8,283 nucleotides of DNA from Desulfobacula sp. (GTDB lineage Bacteria; Desulfobacterota; Desulfobacteria; Desulfobacterales; Desulfobacteraceae): the NCBI GenBank assembly GCA_029940245.1, contig JAOZRF010000105.1, positions 1 to 8,283 on the forward strand. The letters run 5' to 3'. The notes beneath the pieces are model-generated. The model was not told the DNA's origin, ran no database searches, and saw nothing but the letters and a program-made list of their open reading frames with translations. Below, in pieces: positions 1 to 6,804 of the stretch. A program made the position numbers and the translations under genes. Each line of letters begins with the position of its first letter. The stretch's first letter is position 1.

Positions 1-171
1 AATTAATATCTTTGAACTTTTCAAATACTCCGCCTTTAGATAGATATTCCGAAAACTCTATAACACCTTTCAAGGGAAGACAGTCTTTGGGTCACATCAA
101 AGGAATTGTCAGTTTTATACGGACGGATAACAGGTATCCAGTGTTTCCTGATTGAGCTTCGTGGTGAAATA
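1..171. other. Region downstream of the left operon; no supported gene
   Basis: This stretch follows the stop codon of the phosphoribosyltransferase gene. I see no gene with a credible start and no hairpin followed by a T-run that would act as a terminator for the minus-strand operon. One minus-strand frame is open from about base 91 to the window edge, about 30 codons with a plausible hydrophilic composition. Just upstream in that frame is an ATG followed directly by TGA (bases 97 to 92). It could be the 5' part or a decayed piece of a gene continuing outside the window, or chance. The plus strand shows nothing convincing. Confidence 0.4.
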
Positions 172-726
172 CTAAAATAAATATAAAATATTTTTAAGAT
201 CGTTTTTTCCTTCTGCTATTTCTTCTTTGGTCAGACCCTTAAGCTCATGTGGAAACACCAGCCATTCATCCGTTGCGTGCCTATAGTAATCGGGTTTGAT
301 ATCTACTGCACGCATTGAAGGTTTGTACCAGGTACAGGCCACGCGAATATCAGAAGGTGTATTTAGCCTGGATTGCTTCTTTATCTGTTGTATCAATGCA
401 TCCACACTACGTCCGGAATCAAAGACATCATCAACGATGAGTAAACCATCCTTTGAATTCGCATTTTCAATCAAATAATCTAAGCCATGAACACGAATTT
501 TCCTGGACTGTTGATTGATGCCGTAATAAGAAGATGTACGCACTGAAATATGATCCGTGCTCACACCCTTATATTCAAAATACTCCTGTACCGCGATACC
601 AATGGGAGTACCTCCCCGCCATATTCCAACGATGAACTGGGGGCGGAAACCATCTGCATAAATTTCATGAGCCAGTTTAAAAGAATTTTCTAACAGGTTC
701 TGTGCCGTGATATAGGTTTTCTTCAT
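172..726 (-). CDS. Purine-type phosphoribosyltransferase (COG2236-like)
   Basis: Predicted 184-residue cytoplasmic type I phosphoribosyltransferase, which transfers phosphoribose from PRPP to a nucleobase and releases pyrophosphate. The PRPP-binding signature is at residues 95-107 (LLIVDDVFDSGRS), with the acidic pair D99/D100 followed by the DSGRS phosphate loop. The pyrophosphate loop is WRGG at residues 36-39. A C-terminal stretch containing TDEWLVFPHEL supplies an aromatic residue where xanthine/hypoxanthine enzymes stack the base. The family resembles short hypoxanthine or xanthine-guanine phosphoribosyltransferases, so purine salvage is likely, but base specificity cannot be read from sequence. 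I chose the ATG at 726 because it lies 16 bp after the preceding stop and has a modest GGA ribosome site 8 bases upstream. An upstream in-frame start at 864 would add 46 residues and overlap the flavoprotein gene by 122 bp. Last gene of the minus-strand operon. Confidence 0.85.
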   Translation of the reverse strand: MKKTYITAQNLLENSFKLAHEIYADGFRPQFIVGIWRGGTPIGIAVQEYFEYKGVSTDHISVRTSSYYGINQQSRKIRVHGLDYLIENANSKDGLLIVDDVFDSGRSVDALIQQIKKQSRLNTPSDIRVACTWYKPSMRAVDIKPDYYRHATDEWLVFPHELKGLTKEEIAEGKNDLKNILYLF

Positions 727-742
727 ACATTTAATCCAGACG

Positions 743-1306
743 TTAAAACTTTCGGGCCAGGTTTTTAATATCTTCATTAACGGTGGTATGATTTTCCATC
801 TCACCTTTTTCATCAATCCCTCTATAGCAGAGGTCGGCTTTGTATTGAATATCTGCGGCATCAAAAAAATACCGCGTCGTCAGCTTGAGCCCGTCAAACA
901 GGTCCTTTCCACGGGTTGCGCCCACTGCCAGAAGGATACCTTTTCGCTTGCGACCCTTAAATTCATCCATTTTAAGTCTGTATTTTCTTGACCATAACAC
1001 CTGAATACGATCAATCAAGGCTTTTAATGCTGCCGGAAAAGCATAGAAATAAATCGGAGAGCTGATCACGATAATGTCAGCCTTGATTACAGCCGGAAGA
1101 AAAATATGAGTAAAATCATCTTCAAAAACGCACACCCCTTTTGTTTCACAATTGCCGCAACCTATGCAGGGGTTGATCTTGAGTTTGGGTGCAGCCAACA
1201 CCCGGGTGTCATATCCCCTGTCTTTCATTTCTTCCATGAAACCAGACATAAGATACTGAGAATTCCCATTGTACCTCGGGCTGCCGTTGATTCCAAGAAC
1301 CAGCAT
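743..1306 (-). CDS. Iron-sulfur flavoprotein, Isf / NADPH-dependent FMN reductase family
   Basis: Predicted 187-residue cytoplasmic flavodoxin-fold protein. The N-terminal phosphate-binding loop for FMN is GSPRYNGNS at residues 8-16. A second flavin-contacting segment, SSPIYFYAFPAALK, is at 82-95. Between them is a compact cysteine cluster, C47-x2-C50-x2-C53-x5-C59, matching the CX2CX2CX4-7C pattern that binds a [4Fe-4S] cluster in the archaeal iron-sulfur flavoprotein Isf. An ATRGKDLFDG segment at 130-139 is typical of related bacterial proteins. Members carry electrons between ferredoxin-like donors and small acceptors; the partner is unknown here. The gene starts 6 bp after the FKBP stop codon. 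Its weak GGA ribosome site lies inside the end of that upstream gene, which suggests translational coupling. Family is confident; physiological role is open. Confidence 0.88.
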   Translation of the reverse strand: MLVLGINGSPRYNGNSQYLMSGFMEEMKDRGYDTRVLAAPKLKINPCIGCGNCETKGVCVFEDDFTHIFLPAVIKADIIVISSPIYFYAFPAALKALIDRIQVLWSRKYRLKMDEFKGRKRKGILLAVGATRGKDLFDGLKLTTRYFFDAADIQYKADLCYRGIDEKGEMENHTTVNEDIKNLARKF

Positions 1307-1312
1307 AATTAA

Positions 1313-2017
1313 TTAGTCCACAATGCCCAGTAATTCAACTTCAAAAATCAGGGTGGCACCCGGCTTTATCAGAGATCCTGCGCCTCTGTCCCCATAAGCC
1401 AGTTCCGGCGGGATAACCAATTCCCATTTTGATCCCACCTTCATCATCTGCAGGGCTTCAATCCAGCCTTTAATCACACCGCCCACCTGAAATGCTGCAG
1501 GCTTGCCCCGTCGATAGGAAGAATCAAACTCTGTTCCGTCAATCAACCTGCCTTTATAGTGACACTCTACAGTATCCGTTGCCTTTGGCAGAGGACCTTT
1601 TCCCGCTATAATAATTTTATATTGAAGCCCGGATGGAAGGGTTACAACATTTTCTTTTTTCTTATTTTCCTCTAAAAACATAATTCCTTTTTCCCTGTTT
1701 ACTTTAGATTCCATTTTAATTTTCTCTATTTGTTTCTGCCTTGCCAGCCGCTGATAAGACTTAAGGATCTGTTCTAATTTTTCTTGAGTCAGTTTAGGTT
1801 GTTTTTCATGTCTGTCCATGGCCCCCATCATAAAAAATGTGGGGTCAATTTCAAAGGTTTCTTTTAGTTTGTCAAAAATATTATATCCAAGGGCATAGCT
1901 GATCTGCTTTTCAAGATCTGCCTTCTCAATAGATTGTTTCTCTTCCGCTGCCAAACATTCACAACATACAAAAAAAACCATTATAAATGTTAAAAACCAT
2001 TTTTTTTTACTTTGCAT
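1313..2017 (-). CDS. Exported FKBP-type peptidyl-prolyl cis-trans isomerase (FkpA/Mip-like)
   Basis: Predicted 234-residue periplasmic or envelope foldase that isomerises Xaa-Pro bonds in exported proteins. Residues 1-24 form a signal peptide: basic KKK start, hydrophobic core, likely cleavage near LAA|EE. Residues 27-125 form the charged helical N-terminal domain (FKBP_N) that dimerises Mip/FkpA proteins. Residues 128-234 are the FKBP catalytic domain. Expected pocket residues are visible: Y154 in HYKG, F164/D165 in EFDSS, V181/I182 and W185 in VIKGW, Y208 in AYGDRGAG and F225 in LIFEVELL. Length is typical of the family. Start ATG has a strong GAGGAG ribosome site 9 bases upstream. It is the first gene of the minus-strand operon. 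The signal peptide has three cysteines (18, 19, 21), but none fits a good lipobox, so I favour a soluble periplasmic protein. Confidence 0.93.
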   Translation of the reverse strand: MQSKKKWFLTFIMVFFVCCECLAAEEKQSIEKADLEKQISYALGYNIFDKLKETFEIDPTFFMMGAMDRHEKQPKLTQEKLEQILKSYQRLARQKQIEKIKMESKVNREKGIMFLEENKKKENVVTLPSGLQYKIIIAGKGPLPKATDTVECHYKGRLIDGTEFDSSYRRGKPAAFQVGGVIKGWIEALQMMKVGSKWELVIPPELAYGDRGAGSLIKPGATLIFEVELLGIVD

Positions 2018-2026
2018 TTAAAATCA

Positions 2027-2032
2027 CTCCTC
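2027..2032 (-). promoter_or_regulatory. Strong ribosome binding site for the FKBP isomerase gene
   Basis: On the minus strand the sequence reads GAGGAG followed by nine bases and the ATG at 2017. It is the strongest Shine-Dalgarno in the left operon, and it fixes the FKBP start and supports this as the first gene of its transcript. Confidence 0.75.
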
Positions 2033-2097
2033 AAATATTTTATTATCATTCACAACCTGTTGCATCCTAATATCAAAATAAAAAGATGTTTACAATC

Positions 2098-2125
2098 TTG
2101 ACTGAAAATTTATATCTGTTAAAAT
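2098..2125 (+). promoter_or_regulatory. Sigma70-type promoter for the amidohydrolase-dpp operon
   Basis: A -35 box TTGACT (2098-2103) and a -10 box TAAAAT (2120-2125) each match five of six consensus bases, separated by 16 bp. Transcription would start near 2132, leaving an A-rich leader of about 65 bases before the ATG at 2197. It is the best plus-strand promoter match in the intergenic region. No other promoter was evident in the short gaps between the following genes. Confidence 0.6.
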
Positions 2126-2135
2126 CATTTGTCCA
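2109..2135 (-). promoter_or_regulatory. Candidate promoter for the minus-strand FKBP operon
   Basis: Read on the minus strand, TGGACA (2135-2130) and TATAAA (2114-2109) each match five of six consensus bases, but the 15 bp spacer is short. It lies almost on top of the plus-strand promoter. A weaker alternative, TTGTAA with a 17 bp spacer to TATTAG, lies closer to the FKBP gene. The choice is uncertain. Confidence 0.3.
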
Positions 2136-2187
2136 ATGAATAGTTTTAAAACAAATAATCAAAAACAAATCAAAAAACGACAATAAT

Positions 2188-2193
2188 GGAGAG
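2188..2193 (+). promoter_or_regulatory. Ribosome binding site for the amidohydrolase
   Basis: GGAGAG sits just upstream of the ATG at 2197. Spacing is short, five bases when counted from the GGAG core. No better start or site is nearby, so this fixes the amidohydrolase start. Confidence 0.6.
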
Positions 2194-2196
2194 ATC

Positions 2197-3390
2197 ATGA
2201 GGACAGCTTTTGTAAATGGTCGGGTATTTGTGGGCAATGGCAAGGTGTTGGAGCATGCCACTGTGCTTGTGGAAGATGATAAAATTGTCAGCATCAGTGA
2301 TTCATTCTCAGGACTTGACAAAGATACGCGTAAGGTCCCGATTGAGGGTGCCACCCTTTTTCCCGGATTTATTGACTGCCATGTTCATCTGGTCATGTCA
2401 GGCAGCCCTGATCCCATTGGAGCCCTGGCCAATGAATCCGCCCTGATCACAACCATAAAAGCTGTGGAGAATGCCAGAAAAACCCTGGAAGCCGGCATTA
2501 CCACGGTTCGGGATCTGGGGGGAAAAAACGGTATTGATCTGGAACTGAAACAGGCCATAGAATCCGGTCTGATCAAAGGTCCCAGGATATTGGCAGCAGG
2601 TCGTCTGATTTGTATGACCGGAGGTCATGGATGGCCCATCGGCCGGGAGGCGGATGGACCTGATGATGTCCGCCGTGCCGCCCGGGAGCAGATTAAAGCC
2701 GGAGCAGACATCGTTAAATTCATGGCCACGGGCGGTGTTTTGACAGCGGCCGTTGAGCCGGGCAGTGCCCAGCTCACCTATGAAGAGATGAAAGCCGGCA
2801 TTGAAGAGGCCCACAAGGCAGGTAAAAGGACAGCCACCCATGCCATGGGTAGCCAGGGGATTCTGGATGCCCTCCATGCCGGCATTGATTCCATTGAGCA
2901 TGGTATTTATCTCACAGATGAAATTATTTCTTTTATGAAGAAAAACTCAGTATTTTTTGTCCCGACCATATCAGCCATGTACCACATCGGAAAAATGGGC
3001 ATTGCTGCCGGCATACCGGCCTGGGCCGTTGAAAAGAATAATATTGTTGCTCCCCACCACAAAGAGAGCGTTAAAAAAGCACATGGGGCAGGTGTCACCA
3101 TTGCCATGGGAACGGATGCCGGAACACCATTTAATTATCACGGGAAAAACCTCATGGAAATTCCCTTGCTGGTCAAACATGGATTATCTCCCATGGAGGC
3201 TTTAATAGCCGCAACCAGTACTGCATCCCGGGTACTCGGCCTGGAAAACAGCATTGGCACGATTGAACCCGGCAAAATCGCTGATCTGGTCCTGGTTAAA
3301 AATAACCCTATGGAAAATATAGACATATTAAATGGAAATGATGCAATCGCCCGGGTTATGAAGAGCGGTCAATTCATAGAGGATAAATAA
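2197..3390 (+). CDS. Amidohydrolase, COG1228 / Xaa-Pro dipeptidase (prolidase)-like
   Basis: Predicted 397-residue cytoplasmic metal-dependent hydrolase of the amidohydrolase superfamily. The complete binuclear metal site is visible: H62 and H64 in the CHVHL motif, K174 in VKFMATGG as the likely carboxylated bridging lysine, H215 in ATHAMG, H235 in IEHG, and D307 in GTDAG as the catalytic acid. H144 in GGHG is also typical of the group. Small beta-sandwich segments flank the barrel (about residues 1-57 and 355-397), the C-terminal one beginning with the common GTIEPGKIADLVLV stretch. Characterised COG1228 relatives of this type cleave Xaa-Pro dipeptides, while other superfamily members act on imidazolonepropionate or other amides, so the exact substrate is an inference. 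There is no signal peptide. It is the first gene of the plus-strand operon and sits 29 bp before a peptide-binding protein gene, which fits hydrolysis of an imported peptide. Confidence 0.9.
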   Translation: MRTAFVNGRVFVGNGKVLEHATVLVEDDKIVSISDSFSGLDKDTRKVPIEGATLFPGFIDCHVHLVMSGSPDPIGALANESALITTIKAVENARKTLEAGITTVRDLGGKNGIDLELKQAIESGLIKGPRILAAGRLICMTGGHGWPIGREADGPDDVRRAAREQIKAGADIVKFMATGGVLTAAVEPGSAQLTYEEMKAGIEEAHKAGKRTATHAMGSQGILDALHAGIDSIEHGIYLTDEIISFMKKNSVFFVPTISAMYHIGKMGIAAGIPAWAVEKNNIVAPHHKESVKKAHGAGVTIAMGTDAGTPFNYHGKNLMEIPLLVKHGLSPMEALIAATSTASRVLGLENSIGTIEPGKIADLVLVKNNPMENIDILNGNDAIARVMKSGQFIEDK

Positions 3391-3406
3391 AAAAACTGTT
3401 TTACAA

Positions 3407-3412
3407 AAGGAG
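3407..3412 (+). promoter_or_regulatory. Strong ribosome binding site for the solute-binding protein
   Basis: AAGGAG lies seven bases before the ATG at 3420, inside the 29 bp gap after the amidohydrolase stop. It is close to ideal and supports high translation of the binding protein, which importers usually need in excess over the membrane components. Confidence 0.75.
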
Positions 3413-3419
3413 ATGTAAG

Positions 3420-4985
3420 ATGAGAAAAAAAGCGAGTTCAAAACATTTTAAACAGTTCTTTATCTGTATTGCCATTATCATCATGGCTGTTTTTTTACTG
3501 GCCCCAGTGTCCAGTGCTGCCCAGATCAAGGAGCTGAAAATCGGAATCGGGGTGGATGCAGACACCTTAAATCCCCAGGAACAGACCACAACCTTGTTCC
3601 AGAATATCTGCGACCTGGTTTATGACAACCTGTATTTTCAGGACCCGGATGGTACGCTTCACCCCAGGCTTCTCGCCAAACACGAGGTGTCAGAAGACGG
3701 CCTGACCTGGATAATGCACCTCCAAAAAAATGTTCAATTCAGTGATGGCACTGCGTTTAATGCAGATGTGCTCAAACAGACCTGGGACAGGATTTTAGAC
3801 CCTAAAATGCGGGTTCCGTTGAGGTTTGCCGTGTCCATGGTAAAAGAATGTGTAAAAATTGATGACTACACAGTCCAGTTGAACCTGAAGTATGCCTTTT
3901 CCCCTTTGAATGCCACCATGTCCATGGCCCTTGTCTCTCCCATCAGTTCAGCAGCCCTGACAAAATATGGTGAAGACGTACGCCAGCATCCCGTTGGTGC
4001 CGGCCCATACGTACTCAGCGAATGGGTCAAGGGAGACAGAATCGTGCTGACCCGAAATGAAAAATATTGGGGAAAAGCCCCCACGGTTGACAAGATCATC
4101 TTTAAAATTGTCCCTGAAGCCACCACCCGGGAAGCCATGCTCAGAACCGGTGAAATTGATATCTGTTACAAACCTCTGCCTTCCAATGTGGCAGATCTTC
4201 AAGCCCAGAAAAATATTATAGTTGAAATGCCCCTTGATACCCGAACTATTTTCATGGGTCTCAATTGTCAAAAAGGGGTGACCATGGATAAAAAGGTCCG
4301 TCAGGCCTTCAACTATGCCATTGATAAAAAAGCCATTGTGGACAGGATTTTGTTCAATACTGCCCAGCCAATGGACGGCCCAGTATCTCCCAAAATATTT
4401 GGCTATGTCAAAATGGACCACCAATATGATTATAATCCGGGAAAAGCCAAGCAATTGTTAAAAGAAGCCAATTTTGATTTTTCAAAAACCATTAACATGA
4501 GAACCCCAAATGGCCGGTATCTATTTGACAAACAGGTTTCAGAAGTGGTTCAGGCCTATCTCCAGGCCATTGGTGTCAAAGTTGAGCTGAGAACCTATGA
4601 CTGGCCCACCTATGTTGCCGGCCTGTTAAAACCCATTGAAAAAAGCGAACTGGAAGTCTTCCTTCTAGGCTGGGGTCCCTTATTCCTGGATGCTGATATG
4701 GCCCTTTACGGTCAGTTTACAACAGAAGTCAATCCACCCAAGGGACTGGGATCTTCCTTTTACAGCAATCCAGTGTATGATGAAATCATGAAGGCATCCA
4801 GAAAAGAGCTGGATACCAATAAACGATTTGCATTGCTCAAGCAAGCTTCCGAGATTGTCTGGGATGACTGCCCCTGGATCTGGCTCCATGTTGAAAAATT
4901 TGTTCTGGCCTATTCCAGCAAAATTAAAAACCTGGTGGTCACACCAACGGAAAAATTTTATCCAACCTATATCACCATGGAATAA
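3420..4985 (+). CDS. Peptide ABC transporter substrate-binding protein (SBP_bac_5, DppA/OppA family)
   Basis: Predicted 521-residue periplasmic receptor that captures a peptide or similar ligand and delivers it to the DppBC permease. Residues 1-34 form a signal peptide with a basic start, a hydrophobic core (about 13-29) and probable cleavage after SSA or SSAA. The mature protein shows family 5 hallmarks: LKIGIGVDADTLNPQ near the start, the VGAGPYVLSEWVKGDRIV signature at 192-209 followed by NEKYWG, and VRQAFNYAIDKKAIV around 293-307. LGWGPLFLDADM at 416-427 occupies the place of the GW...PDPDN segment that often contacts the ligand amino group, with D424 and D426 as acidic candidates. Length is normal. 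There is no lipobox. Five cysteines (64, 144, 249, 283, 484) are notable in an exported protein. Ligand identity cannot be read from sequence; dipeptides, longer peptides and glutathione-like compounds are all possible in this family. Confidence 0.92.
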   Translation: MRKKASSKHFKQFFICIAIIIMAVFLLAPVSSAAQIKELKIGIGVDADTLNPQEQTTTLFQNICDLVYDNLYFQDPDGTLHPRLLAKHEVSEDGLTWIMHLQKNVQFSDGTAFNADVLKQTWDRILDPKMRVPLRFAVSMVKECVKIDDYTVQLNLKYAFSPLNATMSMALVSPISSAALTKYGEDVRQHPVGAGPYVLSEWVKGDRIVLTRNEKYWGKAPTVDKIIFKIVPEATTREAMLRTGEIDICYKPLPSNVADLQAQKNIIVEMPLDTRTIFMGLNCQKGVTMDKKVRQAFNYAIDKKAIVDRILFNTAQPMDGPVSPKIFGYVKMDHQYDYNPGKAKQLLKEANFDFSKTINMRTPNGRYLFDKQVSEVVQAYLQAIGVKVELRTYDWPTYVAGLLKPIEKSELEVFLLGWGPLFLDADMALYGQFTTEVNPPKGLGSSFYSNPVYDEIMKASRKELDTNKRFALLKQASEIVWDDCPWIWLHVEKFVLAYSSKIKNLVVTPTEKFYPTYITME

Positions 4986-4994
4986 TCAACACAC

Positions 4995-5915
4995 ATGCTC
5001 AATTTTCTGTTAAAAAGATTATTGGCCATTATTCCGGTTCTTCTGGGGATCACCCTGCTGCTTTTTTTCATGCTCAGGATGCTTCCCGGAGATCCGGCCC
5101 AGGTCCTGGCAGGCCAGATGGCCTCGCCCGCGGATGTGGAAATAATCAGGGTCCAGATGGGACTGGATAAACCCGTCTATATTCAGTATGCATCTTTTTT
5201 AAACCGGCTGGTTCACCTGGATCTGGGCGTATCGGCCCGCACCCAGAATCCGGTGATTGAAGAGATCTGGGCAAAACTTCCAAACACAGTTCTTCTAGCC
5301 CTGTGCGCCATTACCCTGGCCTGTGCCTTTGGCATCCCGGCCGGGGTCATTGCCGCGGTCAGGCCCTATTCATGGGTGGATTATCTGGTGACCATTGCCT
5401 CGCTTTTTGGAATTTCCATGCCTGTGTTCTGGCTGGGGATCATGCTCATGATTGTGTTCTCCATTACCCTGCAATGGCTTCCAGCAGGCGGCATCGGTAC
5501 CTGGAAGCACCTGGTTCTGCCTTCAGTCACCCTGGCTGCTTTTGTGGTGGCCTTTATTGCACGAATGACAAGATCCTGCATGCTGGAAGTTCTGTCCCAG
5601 GATTATGTGACCACTGCCAGATCCAAAGGATTAAAGGAAAAGGCAATCATTATCAAGCATGCCTTGAAAAATGCCCTGATCCCAATTATTACTGTGGTTG
5701 GGCTTCAATTCGGGTTGCTCCTGGGTGGGGCTGTTTTAACTGAAACCGTTTTTGCCTGGCCAGGTTTGGGTCGGCTCATTGTCGATTCTATCCTGGCAAG
5801 GGATTACGCCATGATTCAAGGCAGCATATTGATTTTCGGGCTGCTCTATACCCTGGTCAACCTTGTGGTTGACCTGACTTATGCTTTTGTAGATCCAAGA
5901 ATTCGATATGAATAA
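4995..5915 (+). CDS. dppB: Peptide ABC transporter permease, DppB/OppB family
   Basis: Predicted 306-residue inner-membrane subunit forming half of the import channel. Six hydrophobic segments can be seen at about 9-29, 99-121, 133-156, 172-190, 227-249 and 275-297. The family start is clear: LLKRLLAIIPVLLGITLLLF, then MLPGDPA. The cytoplasmic coupling loop is at about 203-231, containing DYVTTARSKGL and HALKNALIP, which docks on the ATPases. The C-terminal FVDPRIRYE ending is typical, as is the length. The gene begins 9 bp after the binding protein stop. It has only a weak GGA upstream, inside the end of the previous gene, so its translation is probably coupled to that gene. The last 8 bp overlap dppC. 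The name reflects family only; the transported substrate is not proven. Confidence 0.93.
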   Translation: MLNFLLKRLLAIIPVLLGITLLLFFMLRMLPGDPAQVLAGQMASPADVEIIRVQMGLDKPVYIQYASFLNRLVHLDLGVSARTQNPVIEEIWAKLPNTVLLALCAITLACAFGIPAGVIAAVRPYSWVDYLVTIASLFGISMPVFWLGIMLMIVFSITLQWLPAGGIGTWKHLVLPSVTLAAFVVAFIARMTRSCMLEVLSQDYVTTARSKGLKEKAIIIKHALKNALIPIITVVGLQFGLLLGGAVLTETVFAWPGLGRLIVDSILARDYAMIQGSILIFGLLYTLVNLVVDLTYAFVDPRIRYE

Positions 5916-6804
5916 TATTTATATAAATACAAAAAATAATGATATTGAACCGGATGAAGACGTTAAATCTTCTTCCGGCCGCGGCTGGGCCAAGCTCAAG
6001 CGCAACAAAGCAGCCCTCATGGGCGGAATTTTCCTGCTTATCTATATCGGTTGCGCCCTGGGCGCCCCCATTCTGTTCAGGGGCGATCCTTCAGCCCCTA
6101 ACCTTATGGATTCCCTTTCTCCTCCTTGTGCAAAGTATTTTCTGGGGACTGATGAACTGGGCCGATCCATTCTGGGCCGCATCCTTTACGGGTCCAGGGT
6201 CTCTTTAATGATTGCCGTGGGTGTTGTCGGGGTAGGCCTCTTATTCGGGGTGCCGATCGGCCTTATCTCAGGATATTATAGGGGAAAGACAGACTTTATC
6301 ATCCAGCGATTTACGGATATGATGCTTGCTTTTCCAGGATTTTTGCTGGCCCTGGCCCTGGTGGCCATCCTGGGGGTGGGGTTGGAAAACACGGTGATCT
6401 CCATCGGGATCAGTATGGTGCCATTATATATTCGGCTGGTAAGAGGATGTGTTCTGACTATAAGAGAAGAGGTCTATGTAGAAGCAGCCCGGGCAATTGG
6501 TACAAAAGACCGACACATTATTCTTCGCCATATCCTGCCCAATGTTCTGGCCCCTATCACTGTCCAGACAAGCCTGGGTATGGGAACGGCTATTTTATTT
6601 GCCGCAGGCCTGGGTTTCTTAGGAATAGGGGTTCAACCACCCACGCCTGAATGGGGCTCCATGCTGGGATCGGCAAGGGCCTATATGATGGGCAAACCCC
6701 ATGTGGCAACCTTTCCCGGCATTGCCATCTTTTTGGCAGTTTTGAGTTTTAACCTGCTGGGGGACGGCTTAAGGGATGCCTTTGACCCAAGGAGCAAGAT
6801 ATGA
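5908..6804 (+). CDS. dppC: Peptide ABC transporter permease, DppC/OppC family
   Basis: Predicted 298-residue inner-membrane partner of DppB. A polar, acidic N-terminal tail of about 25 residues precedes the WAKLKRNKAALMGG segment that begins the OppC N-terminal domain. Six hydrophobic segments follow at about 37-57, 98-124, 138-158, 161-183, 216-241 and 269-290. The FLGTDELGRSILGRILYGSR motif at 78-97 is diagnostic of this subfamily. The EAA coupling loop is at 192-211 (EAARAIG, then HILP), which contacts DppD/DppF. The protein ends with the common DAFDPRSKI. Its start overlaps the end of dppB by 8 bp with no clear ribosome site, and no other in-frame ATG occurs before residue 38, so translational coupling is likely. 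The stop overlaps the dppD start by 4 bp. Confidence 0.93.
   Translation: MNNIYINTKNNDIEPDEDVKSSSGRGWAKLKRNKAALMGGIFLLIYIGCALGAPILFRGDPSAPNLMDSLSPPCAKYFLGTDELGRSILGRILYGSRVSLMIAVGVVGVGLLFGVPIGLISGYYRGKTDFIIQRFTDMMLAFPGFLLALALVAILGVGLENTVISIGISMVPLYIRLVRGCVLTIREEVYVEAARAIGTKDRHIILRHILPNVLAPITVQTSLGMGTAILFAAGLGFLGIGVQPPTPEWGSMLGSARAYMMGKPHVATFPGIAIFLAVLSFNLLGDGLRDAFDPRSKI
6789..6794 (+). promoter_or_regulatory. Ribosome binding site for dppD inside the end of dppC
   Basis: AAGGAG six bases before the ATG at 6801 lies within the last codons of dppC. It fixes the dppD start at the 4 bp ATGA overlap and gives this ATPase gene an independent strong initiation site. Confidence 0.7.

Noticed and set aside
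92..97. ATG-TGA read as methionine-selenocysteine at the start of a selenoprotein
   Set aside because: Selenocysteine at position 2 would be exceptional, there is no visible selenocysteine insertion hairpin after the TGA, and no selenoprotein family is recognisable.
81..105. Small inverted repeat CTTTG/CAAAG as a terminator for the minus-strand operon
   Set aside because: The stem is only five pairs with an eight-base loop, and no T-run follows it on the minus strand.
727..864. A 46-residue N-terminal extension of the phosphoribosyltransferase from an upstream in-frame ATG
   Set aside because: It would overlap the flavoprotein gene by 122 bp, and its translation does not look like the family. 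The ATG at 726 follows the upstream stop by 16 bp and gives a normal family start.
2398..2901. Long minus-strand open frame of 167 codons inside the amidohydrolase gene
   Set aside because: It lies antisense to a fully conserved enzyme whose motifs explain the sequence. Its translation has no recognisable domain, and it has no promoter or ribosome site context.
3948..4454. Long minus-strand open frame of 168 codons inside the binding protein gene
   Set aside because: It is an antisense shadow of a confident SBP_bac_5 gene with no family features of its own.
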